This document shows, one piece after another, positions 1 through 7,158 of a stretch of DNA of 8,433 nt. A model generated the notes under the pieces. The model made no database searches and was not told the origin of the DNA. It saw only the letters and a list, made by a program, of their open reading frames with translations. The first letter of the stretch is position 1. Each line of letters begins with the position of its first letter. This DNA comes from Flavobacteriaceae bacterium UBA5544 (GTDB lineage: Bacteria; Bacteroidota; Bacteroidia; Flavobacteriales; Flavobacteriaceae), in the NCBI GenBank assembly GCA_002426755.1, contig DINI01000020.1:1-8433 (forward strand), read 5' to 3'. The translations under genes and the position numbers were made by a program.

Positions 1-24
1 TTTCAAATTTGAAAGGCTTTTTTT
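1..24 (+). terminator. Partial intrinsic terminator at the window edge
   Basis: Bases 1-14 form a perfect palindrome (TTTCA, loop AATT, TGAAA). It is followed by GGC at 15-17 and seven T at 18-24. If the bases just outside the window read GCC, this completes an eight-pair stem with a U-tract for a plus-strand gene ending to the left. The A-run on the other strand would let the same hairpin also stop pepD transcription, whose stop codon lies at 27-29. The left arm is cut off, so this is an inference. Confidence 0.55.
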
Positions 25-26
25 AT

Positions 27-1487
27 TTACTTCTTCGGAATGTTTTTGAGAATCTTCAAAACGAACTTCCAATATTTCTGTACGGAAGAAATCTGTGCGC
101 GTTCATCGGGAGAATGCGCTCCTTTGATATTTGGGCCAAAACTAATCATATCCATGTTTGGATAATTCTGTCCCAGAATACCACACTCCAAACCTGCATG
201 ACACGCAGCCACGTGCGCTTCTTTCCCATTCATATCTTTATATAGTTTAGACATTACCTTTAGAATGGCAGAATCCATATTTGGAGCCCAACCAGGATAA
301 TCGCCACCAAATTCCACTTCACAGCCTGTAAGTTCAAAGGTGGCTCTCAAAGCATTCGCCAAGTCCAATTTTGAACTTTCCACAGAAGAACGTGTCAAAC
401 ACTGAACGGTAATTTTTCCATCCTTTACCAAAACTCTTGCAATGTTATTTGAAGTTTCCACCAAATCAGGAATATCAGCACTCATTCTATACACACCATT
501 ACAAGCGGCATAAATGGCACGTGTCAATCCTTCTTGGACACCTAAATCCATCATAAGGGTTGGCGTATCGATTTTTGAAAACTCAATGGTCAAATTAGGT
601 TCCATGGTTTTTAACTCGGTCTTGATGACATCCGCAAGTTCTTTTATTTCCAATTCAAAAACTTCTTCATTCATGGCGTCAATGGCTACCACGGCATTGC
701 TTTCCCTTGGAATGGCGTTCCTCAAACTTCCTCCATCAATTTCCGAGATTCGCAATCCGAAGTTTTCAAAGCCGTCAAACAGCAATCGGTTCATTAACTT
801 ATTGGCGTTCCCCAAACCTTTGTGAATATCCATTCCCGAATGGCCTCCTTGCAATCCTTTAACCGTAATTTTATAGCCGATTTTGAATTCTGGGGTTTCC
901 TCTTGCTCGTAGCTTCTGGTAGCAGTTACATCAATTCCTCCTGCGCAACCCACACCTATTTCATCATCTTCTTCAGTGTCCAAATTCAAGAGAATCTCTC
1001 CATTTAGCAAGCCTCCTTCCAATCCCATCGCACCGGTCATCCCCGTTTCTTCATCTATGGTAAACAATGCTTCAATTGCTGGGTGCTCAATATCTGTGTT
1101 CTCCAAAATCGCCATAATCGTGGCAACACCGAGACCATTATCCGCACCAAGTGTGGTGCCTTTTGCCCTAACCCAGTCGCCATCCACATACATTTTGATG
1201 CCTTGTTTGTCAAAATCAAAGGTAGTATCGTTATTTTTTTGGTGCACCATATCAAGATGCGATTGCATCACAATCGGCTTCCGGTCTTCCATGCCTTTCG
1301 TGGCTGGTTTTTTGATGATGACATTTCCTACTTTATCTTCAATGGTTTCTAAACCTAATTTTTTTCCAAAATCCTTCATAAACGCAATGACACGTTCTTC
1401 TTTTTTTGAAGGTCTTGGCACTGCATTCAAATCTGCGAATTTATTCCAAAGGTTTTTTGGTTCCAGTGCTCTTATTTCTGAATTCAT
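27..1487 (-). CDS. pepD: Aminoacyl-histidine dipeptidase (peptidase D, M20 family)
   Basis: Cytosolic zinc dipeptidase that splits Xaa-His dipeptides such as carnosine and other unblocked dipeptides, in the last step of peptide catabolism. The 486-residue product matches the roughly 485 residues of Enterobacteria and Vibrio PepD and aligns end to end by eye. Metal and catalytic residues are all present: H77 and D79 in QSHLDMV, D116 in GADNG, E146 and E147 in DEETG, D170, and H458 in GAHSPDE. These are offset by a constant -3 from the published Vibrio enzyme. H216 in GGHSG is the conserved dimer or lid-domain histidine. No signal peptide is seen. I start at the ATG at 1485-1487, because an upstream GTG at 1508 overlaps the predicted -7 promoter box and would add only seven non-conserved residues. 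It is transcribed divergently from the DUF3810 gene. Function is well supported by family conservation. Confidence 0.97.
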   Translation of the reverse strand: MNSEIRALEPKNLWNKFADLNAVPRPSKKEERVIAFMKDFGKKLGLETIEDKVGNVIIKKPATKGMEDRKPIVMQSHLDMVHQKNNDTTFDFDKQGIKMYVDGDWVRAKGTTLGADNGLGVATIMAILENTDIEHPAIEALFTIDEETGMTGAMGLEGGLLNGEILLNLDTEEDDEIGVGCAGGIDVTATRSYEQEETPEFKIGYKITVKGLQGGHSGMDIHKGLGNANKLMNRLLFDGFENFGLRISEIDGGSLRNAIPRESNAVVAIDAMNEEVFELEIKELADVIKTELKTMEPNLTIEFSKIDTPTLMMDLGVQEGLTRAIYAACNGVYRMSADIPDLVETSNNIARVLVKDGKITVQCLTRSSVESSKLDLANALRATFELTGCEVEFGGDYPGWAPNMDSAILKVMSKLYKDMNGKEAHVAACHAGLECGILGQNYPNMDMISFGPNIKGAHSPDERAQISSVQKYWKFVLKILKNIPKK

Positions 1488-1507
1488 ATGATTAATTTTA
1501 AGTTTCA

Positions 1508-1540
1508 CAAAGGTACATATTCATATAAGTTATATAAAAC
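1508..1540 (-). promoter_or_regulatory. Predicted pepD promoter (Bacteroidota type)
   Basis: Read on the minus strand, TACCTTTG at 1515-1508 fits the Bacteroidota -7 consensus TAnnTTTG. About 20 nt upstream there is only a GTTTT stretch (1540-1536), with no clear TTG -33 box. Transcription would begin near 1500, giving a leader of about a dozen bases before the ATG at 1487. This placement argues against the upstream GTG start. Confidence 0.5.
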
Positions 1541-1547
1541 TATTTTC

Positions 1548-1555
1548 TATTTTTG
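1548..1555 (+). promoter_or_regulatory. Predicted -7 box for the DUF3810 gene
   Basis: TATTTTTG fits the TAnnTTTG consensus and ends only four bases before the ATG at 1560. If it is used, the transcript would be almost or fully leaderless. No -33 TTG is visible, and the sequence is AT-rich enough for a chance match. Confidence 0.35.
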
Positions 1556-1559
1556 ATTC

Positions 1560-2627
1560 ATGCGAAAACACCTTAAATTAGTTATTGCACTATTATTGAT
1601 TCTACAAATAGTGTTGATAAAAGTACTGTCCAGATTTCCTGAATTTGTTGAAAGATTTTACACCTACGGATTGTATCAGTTCATTTCAAAATTGATGCGT
1701 TATGTGTTTGGATGGCTGCCTTTTTCAGTAGGCGATTTACTTTACACACTGGCAGGAATTTATATTATCAGATGGTTAATTGTCAACAGAAAACGGATTG
1801 TGAAGGATACCAAAAACTGGATTTTAGATGTGCTTGCTGCGATTTCGATTGGATATTTCGCATTTCATGTGTTGTGGGCTTTCAACTATTATCGATTGCC
1901 TTTGCACCGCTCCTTAAATATTGAAAAAGATTACACCACAGAGCAATTGGTGAGAATTACAAAACAATTGATTTTAAAATCCAATGAGATCCATCATCAA
2001 ATTACTTCCAATGACTCGGCAAAGGTCGAAATGCCATATTCTAAACGCGAATTGATTGCCATGGCGCCTAAAGGTTATGATGAATTGTCCAAAGAATTTC
2101 CAAATCTGACGTTTCATCCAACAAGCTTGAAGCGTTCCATATACAGTTTGCCTCTCACCTATATGGGGTTTAGTGGTTATTTGAATCCGTTTACCAACGA
2201 AGCACAAATCGATGGATTGATTCCCGAATATAAGTACCCCACAACCTGCAGTCACGAAATGGCACATCAGTTGGGCTATGCTGCCGAAAACGAAGCCAAT
2301 TTTATTGGCTCCATGGCTGCGATGCATCATAAGGATATCTATTTTCAATATTCAGGCTACACATTTGCGCTAGCTCATTGCTTGAGTGATTTATTCGTCC
2401 GAGACCCTGAAATGCACAAACAATTGTTTCAAACTATTCATATTGGAATATTAAAGAATTATGAAGAAACCAGACTATTTTGGGAATCTTATCAAAACCC
2501 TTCGGAAGTATTTTTTAAAAACACCTATAGTGGTTTTTTAAAGGCAAATAATCAAGCTGGTGGTATTGATAGTTACAGCTATGTTGTAGCGCTTTTGGTC
2601 AATTACTATGACTCGAATCCTCTTTAA
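1560..2627 (+). CDS. DUF3810 family membrane protein, putative zinc metallopeptidase
   Basis: A 355-residue Bacteroidota-type membrane protein of unknown physiological role. Three hydrophobic segments at about residues 5-24, 55-75 and 86-108 anchor it in the inner membrane. The remaining two thirds form a soluble domain. That domain carries HEMAH at 232-236, followed by QLGYAAENE, so H232, E233, H236 and E243 or E245 fit a gluzincin-like HExxH...E zinc site. The N-terminal pattern FPEFVERFY...GWLPFSVGDLLY is what I recall for DUF3810. The start is the first ATG of the frame, and the hydrophobic N-terminus follows it directly. The gene stands alone, with pepD divergent and the amidohydrolase pair 82 bp downstream. 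Family assignment is confident. Peptidase activity is inferred from the motif alone, and no substrate can be named. Confidence 0.9.
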   Translation: MRKHLKLVIALLLILQIVLIKVLSRFPEFVERFYTYGLYQFISKLMRYVFGWLPFSVGDLLYTLAGIYIIRWLIVNRKRIVKDTKNWILDVLAAISIGYFAFHVLWAFNYYRLPLHRSLNIEKDYTTEQLVRITKQLILKSNEIHHQITSNDSAKVEMPYSKRELIAMAPKGYDELSKEFPNLTFHPTSLKRSIYSLPLTYMGFSGYLNPFTNEAQIDGLIPEYKYPTTCSHEMAHQLGYAAENEANFIGSMAAMHHKDIYFQYSGYTFALAHCLSDLFVRDPEMHKQLFQTIHIGILKNYEETRLFWESYQNPSEVFFKNTYSGFLKANNQAGGIDSYSYVVALLVNYYDSNPL

Positions 2628-2671
2628 AAGTTAAAAACAGTAATTATCCCTCTAACTCTTAACTTAATTTT

Positions 2672-2679
2672 TATCTTTA
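2672..2679 (+). promoter_or_regulatory. Predicted -7 box of the amidohydrolase operon
   Basis: TATCTTTA matches seven of eight bases in the TAnnTTTG pattern (the last G is A) and lies 30 bp before the ATG at 2710. No recognisable -33 box accompanies it. It is the best promoter candidate in the 82-bp gap. Confidence 0.35.
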
Positions 2680-2709
2680 GAACTCAAAATTTTTAACTCA
2701 TCAACCATA

Positions 2710-5676
2710 ATGATTAAACACTATTTTACAATTCTCACATTTTTGTGTAGTCTAACACTTTTCGCACAAGATTATTTTCCAAAAAACGATGGTGTAATTT
2801 CAAAAAACACCAATTACACAGCCTTTACAAACGCCAAAATTTATGTATCGCCCACTCAAGTCATTGAGAAAGGCACATTGTTGATTAAAGATGGAAAGGT
2901 TGTAGCCACAGGAGCATCGATAACAATTCCAAAAAACACTACCATAGTAGATGTTTCTGGCAAGAGTATTTACCCTTCTTTTATTGATATATATTCTGAT
3001 TTTGGTATTGAAAAGCCAAAACGTCAAGGAGGTGGCAGAAGTGCCCAATACGACCCATCCCGAACTGGCTATTATTGGAACGACCACGTAATGCCAGAAA
3101 ACAATGCCATTGAAAAATTCAATTACGATTCAAAAAAAGCAGATGAACTCATCAAAGCAGGTTTTGGAGTAGTCAACACCCACATCCAAGATGGTATTGT
3201 AAGAGGCACTGGCACCTTGATTGCCTTAAATAATGATGGAGGGAACGACACAAGGGTTTTGGATGCAAAATCTGGACAGTATTTCTCATTCAGCAAGAGT
3301 AATACGTCAAGCCAATCGTACCCAACCTCCATTATGGGAGCGATGGCTTTACTGCGTCAAATGTATTACGACGCTGATTGGTATGCCAAAGGCAACGTCA
3401 AAACGAAAGATTTATCGCTAGAAGCTTTGAACAGCAACAAAAGTTTGGTTCAGATTTTTGAAGCTGGTAGCAGACAGAATGATATAAGAGCCGACAAGGT
3501 TGGAGACTTATTCAACATTCAATATGTCATTTTGGGTGGAGGTGATGAGTTTGAGCGCATTGATGAAGTCAAGGCAATGAATGCATCGATGATTATTCCA
3601 ATTAATTTTCCAGATGCCTATGATGTTGAAAATGCGTTTTTGGCTAAAAACCTTTCATTACATGATATGAGAGGATGGAATCAAAAACCCACAAACCCAA
3701 AAGTTTTGGCAGAAAACAATATCAGTTTTGCCCTAACAACCCATGATTTAAAATCTCCAAAAGAATTCAAAAGCAATCTGATGAGAGCCATAAAATTCGG
3801 ACTATCAAAAGATAAAGCTCTGGAGGCATTAACCTTAATTCCCGCACAAATTTTAGGAAAATCTGATAAAATTGGGTCTTTGAAGAATGGCACTCAAGCT
3901 AATTTTTTGATTACCTCCGGAGATATTTTTGACGAAAAAACGACCGTATATGAAAACTGGGTACAAGGCAACAAAAATGTAATTGAGGACATCAATAAAA
4001 AAGACATCCGAGGAACTTATGAGTTTTCTCTTGCAGGAGAATCTTATGAAATGAATATCAAAGGTGAATTGAGCAAATTAAAATCGGAAGTAACTTCCAA
4101 CGAAAAAACACGGGGCTCTAAAATTTCCTATGTGGATGATTGGGTCAATGTTGCATTTACAACTCAAGATTCCACAAAACAAGAATTCATCAGAATCGTT
4201 GCTAATGTTGATGACAATAAAAACCTCAACGGTAAGGCGATGCTTCCAAATGGAATGGAAACATCGTTTTTTGCGAAATCGAAACAAACGGATTCCGAAG
4301 AAAAAAAATCGGATGAGAAGAAAGCCGATAGTACGGCAGAAAAAGTATCACCGCTCACCTATCCAAACAAAGCATTCGGGTTTAAGGAAATTCCTAAACC
4401 AGAAACCCTATTGTTTAAAAATGCCACAGTTTGGACCAATGAAAAAGATGGAATTTTAGAAAACACTGATGTTCTAATCAAAAACGGGAAAATTGCCCAA
4501 ATAGGTCAAAATCTCTCCGTTGCCAGTGCCAAAGTCATCGACGCTACCGGTAAGCACCTTACCGCAGGAGTCATTGATGAACATTCTCATATCGCAACTT
4601 CTGCCGTGAATGAAAGTGGTCAAAATTCATCAGCTGAAGTGACTATTGAAGATGTAGTGGATGAAACAGATATCGATATTTACCGCAATCTTGCTGGCGG
4701 TGTTACATCCATTCAAATTTTGCATGGTTCTGCAAACCCCATTGGTGGTCGTTCAGCAATCATCAAACTGAAATGGGGAGAATCTGCTCAAAACTTGATT
4801 TATAAAAATTCTCCGAAATTCATCAAATTTGCTTTGGGTGAAAATGTAAAACAAAGTAATTGGGGTGATACAGAAACCAACCGCTTTCCACAAACACGTA
4901 TGGGCGTTGAGCAAGTATATATAGATTATTTTACGAGAGCAAAAGCTTACAGTGATTTGAAAAAAAGCGGTAAACCATATCGCAAGGATATTGAAATGGA
5001 AACTCTTTCTGAAATCCTCAACAAAGAGCGTTTTATTACCTGTCATTCCTATGTGCAAAGTGAAATCAATATGTTGATGAAAGTTACCGAAAAATTCAAT
5101 TTTGAAGTAAATACCTTCACCCACATTCTTGAAGGGTACAAACTTGCCGATAAAATGGCGGCTCATGGTGTTGGCGGCTCTACTTTTAGCGATTGGTGGG
5201 CATACAAATACGAAGTAAACGATGCGATTCCATACAACGCGGCTATCATGCACAATGCTGGAGTAACTGTTGCCATCAATAGTGATGACGCCGAAATGTC
5301 AAGGCGCTTGAATCAAGAAGCTGCTAAAACCATCAAATATGGTGGCGTCAGTGAAGAAGAAGCTTTGAAGTTCGTGACCTTAAATCCTGCTAAATTATTG
5401 CACATCGATGATAGAGTTGGAAGCATCAAGGTTGGTAAAGATGCAGATGTCGTCCTTTGGACGGACCATCCACTTTCCATCTATGCAAAAGCTGAAAAAA
5501 CAATTATTGAAGGTGCTACCTATTTTGATTTAAAACGCGATGAGCAAATGCAAAATGAAATGAAAGCAGAAAAAAGCGAATTAATCAACGACATGTTGAA
5601 AGCCAAAAACGAAGGCTTAAAAACGCAGCCTATCAAGAAAAAAGAAAAAGAACTGATGCATTGCGATTCGGAATAG
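2710..5676 (+). CDS. Exported tandem amidohydrolase, degenerate N-module plus intact C-module
   Basis: An exported 988-residue protein of the amidohydrolase superfamily (imidazolonepropionase-like branch). A Sec signal peptide spans about residues 1-19, with likely cleavage at LFA/QD. Module 1 (about 37-427) has the superfamily layout but reads IDIYSDFG at 92-99, where an HxH metal motif is expected, so Y95 and D97 replace the histidines. A beta-rich spacer (430-520) and a charged Lys/Glu/Ser linker (about 525-546) lead to module 2 (about 565-935). Module 2 keeps H625 and H627 (DEHSHI), H779 (TCHSY), H805 (FTHILEGY) and D859 (INSDD), the expected zinc ligands and catalytic Asp. A Lys/Glu-rich tail (940-988) ends the protein. 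It is probably co-transcribed with the next amidohydrolase, 55 bp downstream. Substrate is unknown: relatives include dipeptidases, prolidase-like enzymes and cyclic amidases. The domain call is firm, the reaction is not. Confidence 0.95.
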   Translation: MIKHYFTILTFLCSLTLFAQDYFPKNDGVISKNTNYTAFTNAKIYVSPTQVIEKGTLLIKDGKVVATGASITIPKNTTIVDVSGKSIYPSFIDIYSDFGIEKPKRQGGGRSAQYDPSRTGYYWNDHVMPENNAIEKFNYDSKKADELIKAGFGVVNTHIQDGIVRGTGTLIALNNDGGNDTRVLDAKSGQYFSFSKSNTSSQSYPTSIMGAMALLRQMYYDADWYAKGNVKTKDLSLEALNSNKSLVQIFEAGSRQNDIRADKVGDLFNIQYVILGGGDEFERIDEVKAMNASMIIPINFPDAYDVENAFLAKNLSLHDMRGWNQKPTNPKVLAENNISFALTTHDLKSPKEFKSNLMRAIKFGLSKDKALEALTLIPAQILGKSDKIGSLKNGTQANFLITSGDIFDEKTTVYENWVQGNKNVIEDINKKDIRGTYEFSLAGESYEMNIKGELSKLKSEVTSNEKTRGSKISYVDDWVNVAFTTQDSTKQEFIRIVANVDDNKNLNGKAMLPNGMETSFFAKSKQTDSEEKKSDEKKADSTAEKVSPLTYPNKAFGFKEIPKPETLLFKNATVWTNEKDGILENTDVLIKNGKIAQIGQNLSVASAKVIDATGKHLTAGVIDEHSHIATSAVNESGQNSSAEVTIEDVVDETDIDIYRNLAGGVTSIQILHGSANPIGGRSAIIKLKWGESAQNLIYKNSPKFIKFALGENVKQSNWGDTETNRFPQTRMGVEQVYIDYFTRAKAYSDLKKSGKPYRKDIEMETLSEILNKERFITCHSYVQSEINMLMKVTEKFNFEVNTFTHILEGYKLADKMAAHGVGGSTFSDWWAYKYEVNDAIPYNAAIMHNAGVTVAINSDDAEMSRRLNQEAAKTIKYGGVSEEEALKFVTLNPAKLLHIDDRVGSIKVGKDADVVLWTDHPLSIYAKAEKTIIEGATYFDLKRDEQMQNEMKAEKSELINDMLKAKNEGLKTQPIKKKEKELMHCDSE

Positions 5677-5731
5677 AAGAAAAATAAGAAAGACACAACT
5701 ATTCGCTTATTACTGGCTAAAAATTAAAGAA

Positions 5732-7039
5732 ATGAAAAACATACAGAACATATTACTAACCCTTTTTTGTGCATCCTTAACATATGCACAACAAACCCCG
5801 GCACCAAAACAATCCAAAACAGTTGCCATTGTTGGAGCCACAGCTCATATTGGTAATGGTGAGGTCATTCAAAATAGTACGATTCTTTTTACGGATGGCA
5901 AAATTAGTACGATTGTAAATACCGATGAGATAAAAATAAAAATAGGTAGCGATGTAGAGATCATTTACGCCGAAGGAAAGCATGTATATCCTGGATTTAT
6001 CATTCCTAATTCAACTTTAGGTTTAGTAGAAATCGATGCCGTAAGGGCTACCGAGGATGATGCAGAAATTGGAGGCATGATTCCTCACGTCCGCAGCATT
6101 ATTGCCTATAATACAGAATCCAAAATTGTAGAATCCATGAGACCCAATGGTGTGTTGTTGGGTCAGATTACACCACGTGGTGGGCGTATTTCTGGCACGT
6201 CCTCTATCGTACAATTTGATGCTTGGAATTGGGAAGATGCCATTGTCAAAGAAGATGATGGTATCCATATGAATTGGCCAAGCAGTTATACAAGAGGTCG
6301 TTGGTGGTTAGGTGAAGATGCTTCTTTAAAGTTGAACGATAAATATAGTGACCAGGTTGCAGAAGTCACCTCATTTTTTAATGAAACCAAAGCCTATGCT
6401 GAAGGTGATAAATCGCCAACCAATTTACCATATAAAGCCACTCAAGGGCTGTTTGATGGTTCCAAAAAACTATATATCCATGTAGATGATGAAAAAGGAA
6501 TTACTGATGCCATCAACTTCTCAAGGGAGAATAAAGTAAAATCAATGGTCATAGTGGGTGGTGAAGAAGCCTATAAAGTGGCTGGTTTATTAAAACAAAA
6601 CAATATACCTGTTATTTTGCATCGTGTGCATTCCAGACCAGACAGTGAAGATGATGATTATGATTTACCATATAAAACAGCTAAATTACTTGTGGACCAA
6701 GGTGTGTTAGTGGCGTTGCAAGCGGATGGACAAATGGAACGTATGAACTCTAGAAACCTTCCGTTTTATGCTGGCACAACCGTGGCCCATGGATTGACAA
6801 AAGAAAAAGCTTTAGAGCTGATTACCTTGAATCCTGCCAAAATATTGGGAATTGACAAAGATTACGGAACTCTTGAAACAGGTAAAAGTGCTACATTATT
6901 TATCAGTGAGGGTGACGCGCTTGATATGCGAACCAATCAATTGACACATGTATTTATTGATGGTCGTTCGGTAAGTTTGGAGACACATCAAACAGAGTTG
7001 TGGCATCGCTATGATGAGAAGTATAAAACGGAAAAATAG
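5732..7039 (+). CDS. Exported amidohydrolase-like protein lacking the HxH motif
   Basis: A 435-residue single-module amidohydrolase-superfamily protein with a Sec signal peptide (about residues 1-19, cleavage near TYA/QQ), so it is likely periplasmic. The N-terminal composite-domain strands end in KHVYPGFI. The usual D-x-HxH-LG motif is replaced there by IIPNSTLGL, with N93 and T95 in the histidine positions. Other landmarks remain: H250 (YIHVDD), H297 (VILHRVH), D332 (LQADGQ) and the closing TLNPAKILGI block at 364-373, followed by the composite-domain return strands. No promoter-like box is seen in the 55-bp gap after the 988-residue gene, and the two proteins share fold and location, so an operon and a physical complex are plausible. 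Its closing block resembles module 1 of the upstream protein (both contain a S-GD turn), suggesting common ancestry. It may be a weak enzyme or a non-catalytic partner. Confidence 0.92.
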   Translation: MKNIQNILLTLFCASLTYAQQTPAPKQSKTVAIVGATAHIGNGEVIQNSTILFTDGKISTIVNTDEIKIKIGSDVEIIYAEGKHVYPGFIIPNSTLGLVEIDAVRATEDDAEIGGMIPHVRSIIAYNTESKIVESMRPNGVLLGQITPRGGRISGTSSIVQFDAWNWEDAIVKEDDGIHMNWPSSYTRGRWWLGEDASLKLNDKYSDQVAEVTSFFNETKAYAEGDKSPTNLPYKATQGLFDGSKKLYIHVDDEKGITDAINFSRENKVKSMVIVGGEEAYKVAGLLKQNNIPVILHRVHSRPDSEDDDYDLPYKTAKLLVDQGVLVALQADGQMERMNSRNLPFYAGTTVAHGLTKEKALELITLNPAKILGIDKDYGTLETGKSATLFISEGDALDMRTNQLTHVFIDGRSVSLETHQTELWHRYDEKYKTEK

Positions 7040-7049
7040 TTTTTTTTTT
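7040..7049 (+). repeat. T10 homopolymer directly after a stop codon
   Basis: Ten consecutive T follow the TAG of the 435-residue amidohydrolase gene. No GC-rich hairpin precedes them, so this is not a standard intrinsic terminator. An unusually purine-rich stretch (about 7050-7080) follows. Confidence 0.9.
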
Positions 7050-7095
7050 AGAAAAGAGATAAGAGAATAGAGACAAAAGATTTAAGGTTGAAGGC

Positions 7096-7149
7096 CTGTC
7101 TCGTCGAGCGGAGTCGAGAACCGCATCTCAACTCCGCTCGACGAGACAG
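7096..7149. repeat. GC-rich inverted repeat, REP-like hairpin pair
   Basis: The arms at 7096-7114 and 7131-7149 are perfect 19-bp reverse complements. After one C/A mismatch (7115/7130) the stem continues for four more pairs around the loop ACCGCA (7120-7125). The arms are about 63% GC in AT-rich surroundings. Each contains a CTCG-T-CGAG palindrome and the core CGAGCGGAGT, like the CTCGAC-rich intergenic repeats I recall from Flavobacteriaceae genomes. It lies between two convergent genes and lacks a U-tract on either strand, so it is better read as a pair of inverted REP units than as a classic terminator. It could still block read-through or protect 3' ends. Confidence 0.85.
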
Positions 7150-7158
7150 AATTTCTAA

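Noticed and set aside
976..1491. A 171-codon open frame on the plus strand antisense to pepD
   Set aside because: pepD on the minus strand is a full-length, unmistakable enzyme. The antisense frame shows no recognisable domain and is low-complexity, Ser/Phe-rich as expected from a shadow.
1488..1508. Upstream GTG start for pepD adding seven residues
   Set aside because: It overlaps the predicted -7 box, and PepD homologues begin near the ATG at 1487.
4280..4350. Lys/Glu-rich stretch as a frameshift or domain break in the large amidohydrolase
   Set aside because: The frame stays open and both flanking regions are clearly domain sequence, so this is a flexible linker between modules.
4753..5253. 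A 166-codon open frame on the minus strand
   Set aside because: It lies entirely within the catalytic module of the 988-residue amidohydrolase and has no family resemblance.
7096..7149. Reading the long hairpin as a standard intrinsic terminator or CRISPR repeat
   Set aside because: No U-tract follows on either strand, and there is only one inverted pair with no spaced direct repeats.
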